Shown here one piece after another: positions 1 through 4,473 of a DNA stretch of 5,264 nt (within the stretch, counting starts at the first letter, position 1; each line of letters starts with the position of its first letter). Source of the stretch: Candidatus Hebobacteria bacterium (lineage in GTDB: Bacteria > Armatimonadota > Hebobacteria > Hebobacterales > Hebobacteraceae); the NCBI GenBank assembly GCA_029821235.1, contig JALGTT010000116.1, positions 1 to 5,264 of the forward strand, in the 5' to 3' direction. Below the pieces are notes generated by a model that worked only from the letters and a program-made list of their open reading frames with translations, did no database searches and was not told where the DNA came from. The translations under genes and the position numbers were made by a program.

Positions 1-436
1 CGCGCCAGCACACCAGGGCGGAGATCTGCCCGAGGACGAGGATCATGCTCAGGGTGTAGACCTCGGCGATGACGGCCTGCCTCCAGAAGGTGGCGGAGAA
101 GGCGAGGGTGAGCGCGGCGGCCGCCGCCGCGAGCCGACTCGTCCCCAGCGCGCCGAGCAGTGCGTAGAACAGGGAGACCGCGGCCGCCCCGGCCAGCGCA
201 GAGAACAGGTTGACGCGATAGGCGATGGTTCCGACTCGCACGACCTCCGCGAAGGCCTTGGACAGAAGACAGAAGAGCGGAAAACCGGGCGGATGGGGAA
301 CGCCGAGCGTCCACGCGCAGACGATGTTCTCCCCGGTTCCCTCCACGAACACCGTGGGGCACAGGGTCCGGAGGTACACCGCGAAGGAAACGATGAAGAC
401 CATCCCGGCAGGCGCGATGCGGCGCAAGCGGCCCAT
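1..436 (-). CDS. DUF2723 family multi-pass membrane protein (GT-C-like), N-terminal part, truncated by window edge
   Basis: Reading leftward from an ATG at 436-434 gives 145 residues with no stop before the window edge. A basic start (MGRLRR) precedes a first membrane helix at about residues 10-25. Next comes a loop with TLCPTVF (24-30), GENIVCAW (35-42) and GVPHPPGFPLF (45-55), then YRVNLFSA (73-80) with further hydrophobic helices, then FWRQAVIAEVYTL (117-129). The HPPG(F/Y)PL, YRVNL and W-x-QAV-x-AEVY blocks are hallmarks of DUF2723. This family of polytopic proteins includes eukaryotic TMEM260, an O-mannosyltransferase, so glycosyl transfer from a lipid-linked sugar at the membrane is a reasonable inference; the substrate is unknown. 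The acidic Asp usually found before the GE pair of the first loop appears to be Gly33. GAGGG lies about 7 nt upstream of the start. The MEDS gene ends 130 nt upstream on the same strand. Family call is firm; function is inferred. Confidence 0.88.
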   Translation of the reverse strand, partial: MGRLRRIAPAGMVFIVSFAVYLRTLCPTVFVEGTGENIVCAWTLGVPHPPGFPLFCLLSKAFAEVVRVGTIAYRVNLFSALAGAAAVSLFYALLGALGTSRLAAAAAALTLAFSATFWRQAVIAEVYTLSMILVLGQISALVCWR

Positions 437-550
437 AGGTATCCCTCGCCAAGGGGATTCTGTGGGGCCGTTTCAGGTTCCTGCGGAAGGCGCGGGCCCG
501 GAAGGAGAGGAGGCGCGCGAGGTGGGCCGTCGAGCCGAGTCGGGAGCGCT

Positions 551-584
551 TAGATGGAGCGGACTTCTAGATGGAGCGGACTTC
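551..584. repeat. Perfect 17-bp tandem duplication across the MEDS gene stop codon
   Basis: The 17-mer TAGATGGAGCGGACTTC occurs at 551-567 and again at 568-584 with no gap and no mismatch. On the minus strand it duplicates the last codons of the MEDS gene (Glu-Val-Arg-Ser-Ile plus the start of the stop). The first copy read creates TAG at the junction, and the second would end the same peptide with TAA. The duplication therefore does not change the protein end. The rest of the 437-550 gap shows no clear terminator or promoter; it does hold an 8-nt palindrome, CGGGCCCG, near 493. Confidence 0.95.
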
Positions 585-1316
585 CCCGTGGGACACCATC
601 CACTGATGAGTGGACATCGCCTCCCGGCGGAGGGGGGCATACTCGTCGAAGGCCCCGTAGTCGCACAAGGCGAGGGCCCGGAGGCGTTCCACGTGAGAGG
701 TGATTCTCTCTTCGTATTCCCACCACTCATCAGTGCCGACGATGCCGGCGGAGGGACCGACCTGTCCGAGGATGCGCAGGGGCCGACCGGAAGCGAAAAG
801 AGGTTCCAGCGCCTCGCTCATACGCTCGACCTGCCGGTCCGCGGTGAACTCATCGGGATGGCAATAGCAGTCGGATACCTCCAGGAAGGTCAGGTATCCG
901 GCATCCTTGGCGCGCTCCGGAGCATATCCGCGCTCGGACAGCGCGCGGCAGATTGTGTCCTGACACTCAGGAGATACGATCGCCACACAACAGTCACCGC
1001 GCATGACTCCTGTAACCAGGTACTGAACCACGTCTTGCCGAGAGGCGTGGCCGGACAGTGGCAGAGAGCAAAGGTGAGCGCCATAGGGGACCTGCGCTCC
1101 CGCCAGGCCAAGGTCGGCCGTCTGGAGCGATGTTTGTGGGCCATTCGTGCCCGGAATGGAGACCGGCACGAGTTGGCGGGGGGCATAGTAGCCGGTGCGA
1201 CCGTCAGGAAACCGGACCGCAATGAAAACGCGGCCGATTTCAGCGATCATGCCCTCCGTGCCCGCCGGAATGCCGGGCAGGTCCGTGACCGTGCGAACGC
1301 GGTTCCCTACTTTCAT
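567..1316 (-). CDS. MEDS-domain sensory protein with N-terminal SH3-like domain
   Basis: The 249-residue product has two parts. Residues 1-52 form a small beta-rich module (KVGNRVRTV, GTEGMIAEIG, VRFPDGRTGYYAPRQLVPV) typical of an SH3/KOW-like barrel. Residues about 80-245 match the MEDS (methanogen/methylotroph, DcmR sensory) domain. Its marks are HLCSLPLSG (81-89), a hydrophobic strand in GDCCVAIVSPE (107-117), RILGQVG (181-187), WWEYEERI (198-205), LCDYGAF (217-223) and a closing HQWMVSHGEV. MEDS domains are RecA/KaiC-like folds found in the dichloromethane regulator DcmR and in some histidine kinases, where they are thought to sense small molecules. No DNA-binding, kinase or other output domain is present, and no membrane segment is seen, so the protein should be cytosolic. 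The start at 1316 was chosen because it begins the SH3-like module and has GGAAGAG just upstream. An in-frame ATG at 1376 would add 20 residues and cannot be excluded. The ligand is unknown. Confidence 0.82.
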   Translation of the reverse strand: MKVGNRVRTVTDLPGIPAGTEGMIAEIGRVFIAVRFPDGRTGYYAPRQLVPVSIPGTNGPQTSLQTADLGLAGAQVPYGAHLCSLPLSGHASRQDVVQYLVTGVMRGDCCVAIVSPECQDTICRALSERGYAPERAKDAGYLTFLEVSDCYCHPDEFTADRQVERMSEALEPLFASGRPLRILGQVGPSAGIVGTDEWWEYEERITSHVERLRALALCDYGAFDEYAPLRREAMSTHQWMVSHGEVRSI

Positions 1317-1457
1317 CAGCTCTTCCAGGTCGAATCTCAGGCACCAAGTTGTCATTGCGCCTTGAGCCAGCGGCATTCCCGTGCGATCCTGGCAGTGGGT
1401 TTACCGGGCGATCCGATTCGCCATCGGGCTCAATTCAACACCCCGGCCCCGTATCTC

Positions 1458-1486
1458 ACAACATTCAGACACCGTTAGCATACAAT
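1458..1486 (+). promoter_or_regulatory. Candidate sigma-70 promoter, -10 box inside a dyad
   Basis: TACAAT at 1481-1486 matches five of six bases of the -10 consensus TATAAT. Exactly 17 bases upstream, ACAACA at 1458-1463 keeps only the ACA half of TTGACA. Transcription would start near 1493 and run toward the TPR gene, giving a leader of about 385 nt. The -10 box is the best in this AT-rich stretch but the -35 box is weak. TTGCCC (1613-1618) with TAGCAT (1637-1642) is a poorer alternative. Confidence 0.3.
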
Positions 1487-1499
1487 AACGCGTCTGAAT
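1463..1499. repeat. 37-nt two-part inverted repeat, possible operator
   Basis: Outer arms ATTCAGAC (1463-1470) and GTCTGAAT (1492-1499) are perfect reverse complements. Inner arms CGTTA (1473-1477) and TAACG (1486-1490) are also perfect. Spacers of 2 and 1 nt separate outer from inner arms, and 8 nt lie in the centre. That gives 13 paired positions in an AT-rich element. It overlaps the candidate promoter spacer, -10 box and start point, the usual place for a repressor operator. No poly-T run follows on either strand, so a terminator is unlikely. The binding protein is unknown. Confidence 0.55.
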
Positions 1500-1544
1500 C
1501 TTACCTGGTATCGGCTCACACCTGCATTGGGTACTTGTGAAGGT

Positions 1545-1594
1545 TTGTTCATACATCGCGACAACCGCGCTGGTCTGGCAATTGTCGTGAACAA
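1545..1594. repeat. Interrupted inverted repeat in the divergent region
   Basis: TTGTTCA (1545-1551) pairs with TGAACAA (1588-1594), and CGACAA (1559-1564) pairs with TTGTCG (1582-1587). The right arm is continuous, while the left arm is interrupted by 7 nt (1552-1558). As RNA this would be a 13-bp stem with a one-sided bulge and a 17-nt loop. As DNA it could be paired operator half-sites. Confidence 0.4.
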
Positions 1595-1644
1595 TAGGAG
1601 GCTCAGGTGTAGTTGCCCAGATGGCGGACGAGATACTAGCATAG

Positions 1645-1689
1645 GTGAGCGGCTCCGGGGGGAGTCGTCCATCTGAAACAAGGGCTCAC
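1645..1689 (+). ncRNA. Candidate structured leader RNA element before a terminator-like hairpin
   Basis: GTGAGC (1645-1650) pairs perfectly with GCTCAC (1684-1689). Stacked directly inside is a second hairpin, GGCTCC (1651-1656) with GGAGTC (1661-1666), which has one G-U pair and a GGGG loop. A 17-nt purine-rich single strand (1667-1683) completes the element. Two bases later the terminator-like hairpin begins. This order of folded domain then terminator is typical of attenuators and riboswitches. It does not match the conserved cores I know for c-di-GMP, cobalamin, ZTP or fluoride riboswitches. In GC-rich DNA some pairing arises by chance. Confidence 0.35.
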
Positions 1690-1691
1690 GA

Positions 1692-1732
1692 AGGCCTCCG
1701 CAGGGGAGCAAGCCTGCGGGGGCCTCTTTATT
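1692..1732 (+). terminator. Rho-independent-terminator-like hairpin upstream of the TPR gene
   Basis: Bases 1692-1704 pair with 1713-1725 over 13 positions (12 Watson-Crick, one G-U). The 8-nt loop is GGAGCAAG. The 3' arm runs straight into TCTTTATT, a short U-rich tract. Read leftward there is no T tract after the stem, so it would act on rightward transcripts only. No protein gene ends here on the plus strand. It would therefore end a short non-coding transcript or attenuate transcription into the TPR gene, whose start is about 145 nt downstream. Confidence 0.55.
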
Positions 1733-1760
1733 GCCGGAGAAGACAGCGAGTCAGGGTCGC

Positions 1761-1848
1761 GTCCCGCGGCGCTGGAGGCGCGGGGCCGACGAGTGTGGGG
1801 GCACATCGCGGTTGGCCATGCCGCCCGGGGTCGAAGTCCCCGGCGGGC
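1761..1848 (+). other. Two further GC-rich hairpins in the TPR leader
   Basis: Bases 1761-1768 pair with 1779-1786 (8 pairs including one U-G, 10-nt loop). Bases 1821-1830 pair with 1838-1846 (9 pairs with C1824 bulged, 7-nt loop TCGAAGT). The second hairpin ends about 30 nt before the TPR start codon and leaves the ribosome site free. Both are strong on paper, but such stems are frequent in sequence this rich in G and C. Confidence 0.35.
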
Positions 1849-1877
1849 AAGAAAGAGACGGGAGTGGGGGGAGCCAG

Positions 1878-2603
1878 ATGAGTGCAGGTGGACGCGCGAC
1901 ATGGGCAGGGGGATTGCGTGCTGCGAGGACCGGCCTTTCGCGGCAAGCGAGAGCGATGTGGTGGGACCGATGCGGGCGGGTGATGATGCGACGCGGCCGG
2001 CCCGGGTGGGCGTTGCGGATGTTCCGCCGGGCGACGGCGTTGGGCGGAGACCTCCCCCGGCTGTGGTTGAGAAGAGCGGCGGCCGCCATGCGCACGGGAA
2101 CTTGCGAAGAGGCCGCGCTCTGCTATCGGGCCTTGGTGAGGATGCAGCCGGACAACCCCCGCGCCTACTGGCGGCTGGCGATGGTGTACGAGTTCCTGGG
2201 CTCCCCGGCGGCGGCGCGGGAGGTGTGCCGCCAGGGTCTGAGGAAGGCGCCTCAGGCCGGCTGCCTGCATCGGCAGCACGCCCGCCTGCTGGTCAACTCG
2301 GGCGCGTCGCCCGAGGCCCTGGAGGCGCTCGCAGAGGCGGCGAGACTCACTCCCACCCAGTGTGACACCCAGTACTATCTGGCGGTGGCCCTCAGGCAGA
2401 TGGGGAGGCTGGAGGAGGCGAGGCGCGCGCTGCGCAGAGCCATGGAACTCCGTCCCGATGACCCGAAACTCTACTATGCGCTGGGGATGTGCTGCCAGGC
2501 GGCGGATGTGCAGGAGTCCGTGGGCTGGCTGCTCCAGGGGATGGCGGTTGAGCGGAGCGCGCAGGAGAGAACTTCATCCGTTCTCCGCGTCCCCGAGGGG
2601 TGA
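1878..2603 (+). CDS. Tetratricopeptide repeat (TPR) protein
   Basis: The 241-residue product consists almost wholly of TPR helix pairs. About six repeats span residues 29-226, the clearest at 60-92 (WLRRAAAAMRTGTCEEAALCY, then PDN), 94-127 (YWRLAMVYEFLGSPAAAREV) and 162-195 (YYLAVALRQMGRLEEARRAL, then LRPDD). The spacing of small and aromatic residues and the closing Pro-Asp/Asn fit the 34-residue TPR pattern. TPR arrays are protein-binding scaffolds; no enzyme domain, signal peptide or membrane helix is visible, so it is probably cytosolic. The N-terminal 28 residues are basic and Gly/Ala-rich. ATG 1878 was chosen because GGGGGGAG sits 4 nt upstream; in-frame starts at 1731 (TTG) and 1818 (ATG) fall inside hairpins without a ribosome site. 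The 77-nt gap to the convergent gene shows no obvious terminator. The partner is unknown, and a flagellar role is not supported beyond proximity. Confidence 0.85.
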   Translation: MSAGGRATWAGGLRAARTGLSRQARAMWWDRCGRVMMRRGRPGWALRMFRRATALGGDLPRLWLRRAAAAMRTGTCEEAALCYRALVRMQPDNPRAYWRLAMVYEFLGSPAAAREVCRQGLRKAPQAGCLHRQHARLLVNSGASPEALEALAEAARLTPTQCDTQYYLAVALRQMGRLEEARRALRRAMELRPDDPKLYYALGMCCQAADVQESVGWLLQGMAVERSAQERTSSVLRVPEG

Positions 2604-2680
2604 GCGCGCGACACACCGCAAGAGAGAACGCGGCGACACGCACACACGCTCCCCTGCCATCTCCGAGACGATCTTGCGAG

Positions 2681-2950
2681 CTACGGCATCTCGTCCACCT
2701 TGGGCTTAGGTATGCCCGGGGAGGCGCCGTCCAGCGGTTGCGGGCAGCGGGCGCGCTCGACGGAGATCCTGGCACGCAGGGCAGAGTAGAACTCGGCGAC
2801 CGCGCTTTCGAGTTGTCTCATGCGGAACTCCGCGCGGCGGGCGCGGCAGAAACACGATACCGCCACGGCCACCGCGGCGGCTGCAATCGCCAGCGCGCAC
2901 GCCACCACCCAGGCGACCGCGGCAAGTCCCCCAGTCTGTATCTCACCCAT
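2681..2950 (-). CDS. Small single-pass membrane protein, unknown function
   Basis: An 89-residue product with a clear layout. A short N-terminus (MGEIQTGG) precedes one long Ala/Val-rich membrane helix at about residues 9-32. Cys33 and Cys35 lie at the end of the helix, then a basic patch (RARR, 36-39), an amphipathic helix with possible coiled coil (about 40-67), and a Pro-rich tail ending KPKVDEMP. By the positive-inside rule the C-terminal part should be cytoplasmic. ATG 2950 is strongly favoured because GGAGGGG lies 6 nt upstream; an upstream in-frame start at 3004 would add 18 residues without hydrophobic character. The gene faces away from flgB and converges on the TPR gene. I recognise no family. 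It could be a small flagellar accessory protein or simply an unrelated gene. Confidence 0.62.
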   Translation of the reverse strand: MGEIQTGGLAAVAWVVACALAIAAAAVAVAVSCFCRARRAEFRMRQLESAVAEFYSALRARISVERARCPQPLDGASPGIPKPKVDEMP

Positions 2951-3277
2951 TGCTGTCCCCTCCGCCTGGGAGCATACCATCCGGCGCGGCGTTCGGTTGT
3001 GCATCCCGCGGTCCGTATGTGCGGGAGACGGCTTGTGTGTGCGAGAGCCTCAACATCGGGCTTGACGGGTCTTGAGGTGTCTTTGTGTCGCGCGTGGCCA
3101 CAAAGGAGGCGGGGTTCTGTGGAATAGTCGCCGACGGGTTCCGCGCCGGGGGTGCGCGGCCACGACCGAGGGGGAGAGGGGTTCTCCGGCCGAGGGGGAC
3201 ACTGGCATCATCCCGCATGGTCAGACACCGGCGAGCGCGCGTTCCCCGCGGGCAATCGCGGAGAGGGGGAGAGTGTC
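2951..3277. other. Non-coding region between the small membrane protein gene and flgB
   Basis: About 327 bases without a credible gene; they must hold the divergent promoters of the membrane protein and of the flagellar operon. TCCCGC (3004-3009) pairs with GCGGGA (3021-3026), and CCTCAA (3048-3053) with TTGAGG (3072-3077). CGTGGCC (3093-3099) pairs with GGCCACG (3158-3164), enclosing an orphan Shine-Dalgarno-like AAAGGAGG (3102-3109). CCGAGGGGGA is repeated at 3166-3175 and 3190-3199. TTGACG at 3062 resembles a -35 box but has no -10 partner. No match to sigma-28 or sigma-54 flagellar promoter patterns was found. Confidence 0.6.
2957..2963 (-). promoter_or_regulatory. Strong Shine-Dalgarno site of the small membrane protein
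   Basis: Read on the minus strand this is GGAGGGG, 6 nt before ATG 2950-2948. It decides the start and is one of the main reasons to believe the gene. Confidence 0.7.
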
Positions 3278-3670
3278 GTGAAACACGGTCTTCTGTCCGA
3301 CATCACGAGCCAGGCGCTGCAGGTGGCGCTGAGGGGGACGGCCGCGCGGCAGGAAGCGCTGGCCGACAACATCGCCAACATCGACACCCCCGGCTTCACC
3401 AGGACCACAGTGGCATTCGAGCAGTCCCTGAGGGCCGCCATCGCCGCCGCGCGCCGCGGCGGCGGCCGGACCGGGGACGCGGTCGAGAGCACGCTCATCC
3501 AGCGGGAAAAGGACTATGCCTCGCCCAGACGGGTGGATGGCAACAATGTGAGCATCGAGCGGGAGATGACTGCGTTGGCGCGCAACGCGCTGGCCCATCA
3601 GGCGGTGGGGGAATTGTTGGCGGGCCGGATTCGCGGGCTGAGAGCGGTGATTCGCGGCAACCGCGGATGA
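3278..3670 (+). CDS. flgB: Flagellar basal-body proximal rod protein FlgB
   Basis: The 130-residue product has the usual FlgB length. The N-terminal rod signature is ALADNIANIDTPGFTR (residues 27-42), the Flg_bb_rod motif shared by flagellar axial proteins. The FlgB-typical block DGNNVSIEREM (87-97) follows, and then the C-terminal amphipathic helix (about 98-125) that packs into the rod. The central loop (59-66) is rich in Arg and Gly. FlgB is exported by the flagellar type III system and forms the proximal rod with FlgC and FlgF, next to FliE. Translation starts at GTG 3278, with GGGGGAGAG 4-12 nt upstream; longer frames reading from 3152 or 3085 lack family similarity before this point. 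flgC begins 44 nt downstream on the same strand. Confidence 0.95.
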   Translation: MKHGLLSDITSQALQVALRGTAARQEALADNIANIDTPGFTRTTVAFEQSLRAAIAAARRGGGRTGDAVESTLIQREKDYASPRRVDGNNVSIEREMTALARNALAHQAVGELLAGRIRGLRAVIRGNRG

Positions 3671-3685
3671 CCGTACGCGACGGTC
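3650..3685 (+). other. Two abutting hairpins over the flgB stop codon
   Basis: ATTCGCGG (3650-3657) pairs with CCGCGGAT (3661-3668, one U-G pair) around a CAA loop. GACCGT (3669-3674) pairs with ACGGTC (3680-3685) around ACGCG. The first covers the last flgB codons and the second starts inside the TGA. No U tract follows, so this is not a terminator. It could mark an mRNA processing or stability point between flgB and flgC. Confidence 0.4.
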
Positions 3686-3714
3686 GGCTTGGCACAAACG
3701 AAGGGGGATAGACC

Positions 3715-4104
3715 ATGGACAGCTTCGATATCAGCGCTTCCGGGCTCGCGGCACAGCGGGCACGGTTGAACGTGATCGCAGCCAATCTCGCAAACATGGA
3801 GACCACGCGGACCGATGAGGGAGGACCGTATCGGCGGCGGCAGGTGGTCTTCGCCTCCAGGGGCGGCAACCCCGGGGGCGTGGAGGTGGCCGGGGTGGCG
3901 GCCGATCCGCGGGAACCGAGGCGGGTGTACCAGCCCGGTCATCCGGATGCCGACCCGCAGGGGTTCGTCGCCTACCCGAACGTCAACCTGGCGGAGGAGA
4001 TGGTGGACCTGGTCTCCGCCACGCGGAGTTACCAGGCGAACGCGGCGGCCTTCAACGCGGCCAAGGCGATGGTGCAGCACACACTCGAATTGGGGCGGGC
4101 GTAG
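3715..4104 (+). CDS. flgC: Flagellar basal-body proximal rod protein FlgC
   Basis: The 129-residue product is close to the usual 130-150 for FlgC. The rod signature comes first: FDISASGLAAQRARLNVIAA (4-23), NLANMETTRT and GGPYRRRQVVF. The FlgC-specific block VYQPGHPDADPQGFVAYPNV (71-90) follows, and then the C-terminal helix motif EEMVDLVSATRSYQANAAAF (94-113) typical of rod, hook and filament-type axial proteins. FlgC is exported by the flagellar type III apparatus and joins FlgB in the proximal rod between the MS ring and the distal rod. The ATG at 3715 has AAGGGGGA 6 nt upstream. fliE follows after 27 nt. Nothing in the sequence looks broken. Confidence 0.96.
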   Translation: MDSFDISASGLAAQRARLNVIAANLANMETTRTDEGGPYRRRQVVFASRGGNPGGVEVAGVAADPREPRRVYQPGHPDADPQGFVAYPNVNLAEEMVDLVSATRSYQANAAAFNAAKAMVQHTLELGRA

Positions 4105-4131
4105 CGGGCGGCCGCCGGTAAGGGGGAGAGA

Positions 4132-4416
4132 ATGCGGGTAGAGAACGCGATGGCGGCCGGGATCGCCTCCGCGGGGCAAGCGACGAGGCCCACGCCGGGC
4201 GGGTTCGGGAAGATGGTGACACAGGCGCTCAACGACCTCTCGGAACTGCAGACGGCCGCAGACCGCGCCGCCGAGTCGGTGGCGACAGGCGATATGAGCA
4301 GCCTCCAGGATGCGATCGTCAAGATGCAGGAGGCGAGCCTGATGGTGGAACTGGTGGTGGCGGTGCGCAATCACCTGGTGGATGGACTTCAGGAGTTGTT
4401 GCGCACACAGGTGTAG
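4132..4416 (+). CDS. fliE: Flagellar hook-basal body complex protein FliE
   Basis: The 94-residue all-helical product matches the FliE family (about 100 residues). Landmarks are FGKMVTQALNDLSELQTAAD (25-44), GDMSSLQDAIVKMQEASL (53-70) and the C-terminal signature VELVVAVRNHLVDGLQELLR (72-91), which corresponds to the usual VRNK(L/V)VxAYQEIMR. The Lys of VRNK is His81 here, and the AY pair is Gly-Leu. FliE sits between the FliF MS ring and the proximal rod and is an early substrate of the export gate. Start ATG 4132 has GGGGGA 4 nt upstream. In-frame stops TAG and TGA stand in tandem at 4414-4419. Its place between flgC and fliF is the common gene order. Confidence 0.95.
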   Translation: MRVENAMAAGIASAGQATRPTPGGFGKMVTQALNDLSELQTAADRAAESVATGDMSSLQDAIVKMQEASLMVELVVAVRNHLVDGLQELLRTQV

Positions 4417-4432
4417 TGAAGCAGGTGAGTTG

Positions 4433-4462
4433 ATGCCTGCGGTGGGGAGCGAGCACGGGTGA
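4433..4462 (+). CDS. Possible 9-codon leader ORF between fliE and fliF
   Basis: An ATG at 4433 follows AGGTGAG, a good Shine-Dalgarno match ending 3 nt before it. It encodes MPAVGSEHG and stops with TGA at 4460-4462. That stop overlaps, as GTGA, a GTG at 4459 that is in frame with fliF. Such a 4-nt overlap is the classic layout for translational coupling. The peptide itself has no recognisable features, and the arrangement may be chance. Confidence 0.25.
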   Translation: MPAVGSEHG

Positions 4463-4473
4463 GCGAGGCAGGA

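Larger units (their letters stand above)
1317..1877. other. Non-coding divergent region between the MEDS and TPR genes
   Basis: No convincing protein frame covers these 561 bases. Open frames on either strand have no family features and no good ribosome site. The stretch from about 1450 to 1645 is clearly more AT-rich than its surroundings and holds two dyad symmetries. From 1645 to 1850 there are consecutive potential RNA hairpins, listed separately. The region must contain the promoters of the leftward MEDS gene and, probably, of the rightward TPR gene. No convincing sigma-70 promoter could be placed on the minus strand. Confidence 0.75.

Noticed and set aside
600..736. A 13-of-14 nt inverted repeat (CCACTGATGAGTGG at 600-613 and CCACTCATCAGTG at 723-735)
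   Set aside because: Both copies lie inside the MEDS coding sequence and encode plausible family residues (TDEW and THQW), so chance is the simpler explanation.
225..1478. A 417-codon open frame on the plus strand
   Set aside because: It is antisense to the DUF2723 start and the whole MEDS gene, shows no family features and has an Arg/Gly-rich composition typical of shadow frames in GC-rich DNA.
1826..1842. Sequence resembling a tRNA T-arm (CGGGG-TCGAAGT-CCCCG)
   Set aside because: The loop lacks the TTC start of a T loop, and no matching acceptor or anticodon arm exists upstream.
1731..1877. TTG 1731 or ATG 1818 as longer starts of the TPR gene
   Set aside because: Both fall in or beside strong hairpins without a ribosome site, and the added residues show no TPR pattern; ATG 1878 has GGGGGGAG upstream.
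3062..3090. TTGACG as the -35 box of a flgB promoter
   Set aside because: No -10-like hexamer occurs 16-18 bases downstream; the sequence there is GTGTCG.
3208..3222. Possible sigma-54 promoter (TGGCATCATCCCGCA) before flgB
   Set aside because: The GG and GC elements are separated by 9 rather than 10 bases, and the TTGC part is missing.
3085..3711. A 208-codon frame overlapping flgB
   Set aside because: It is out of frame with flgB, whose FlgB motifs are unmistakable, and it has low-complexity Arg/Gly composition.
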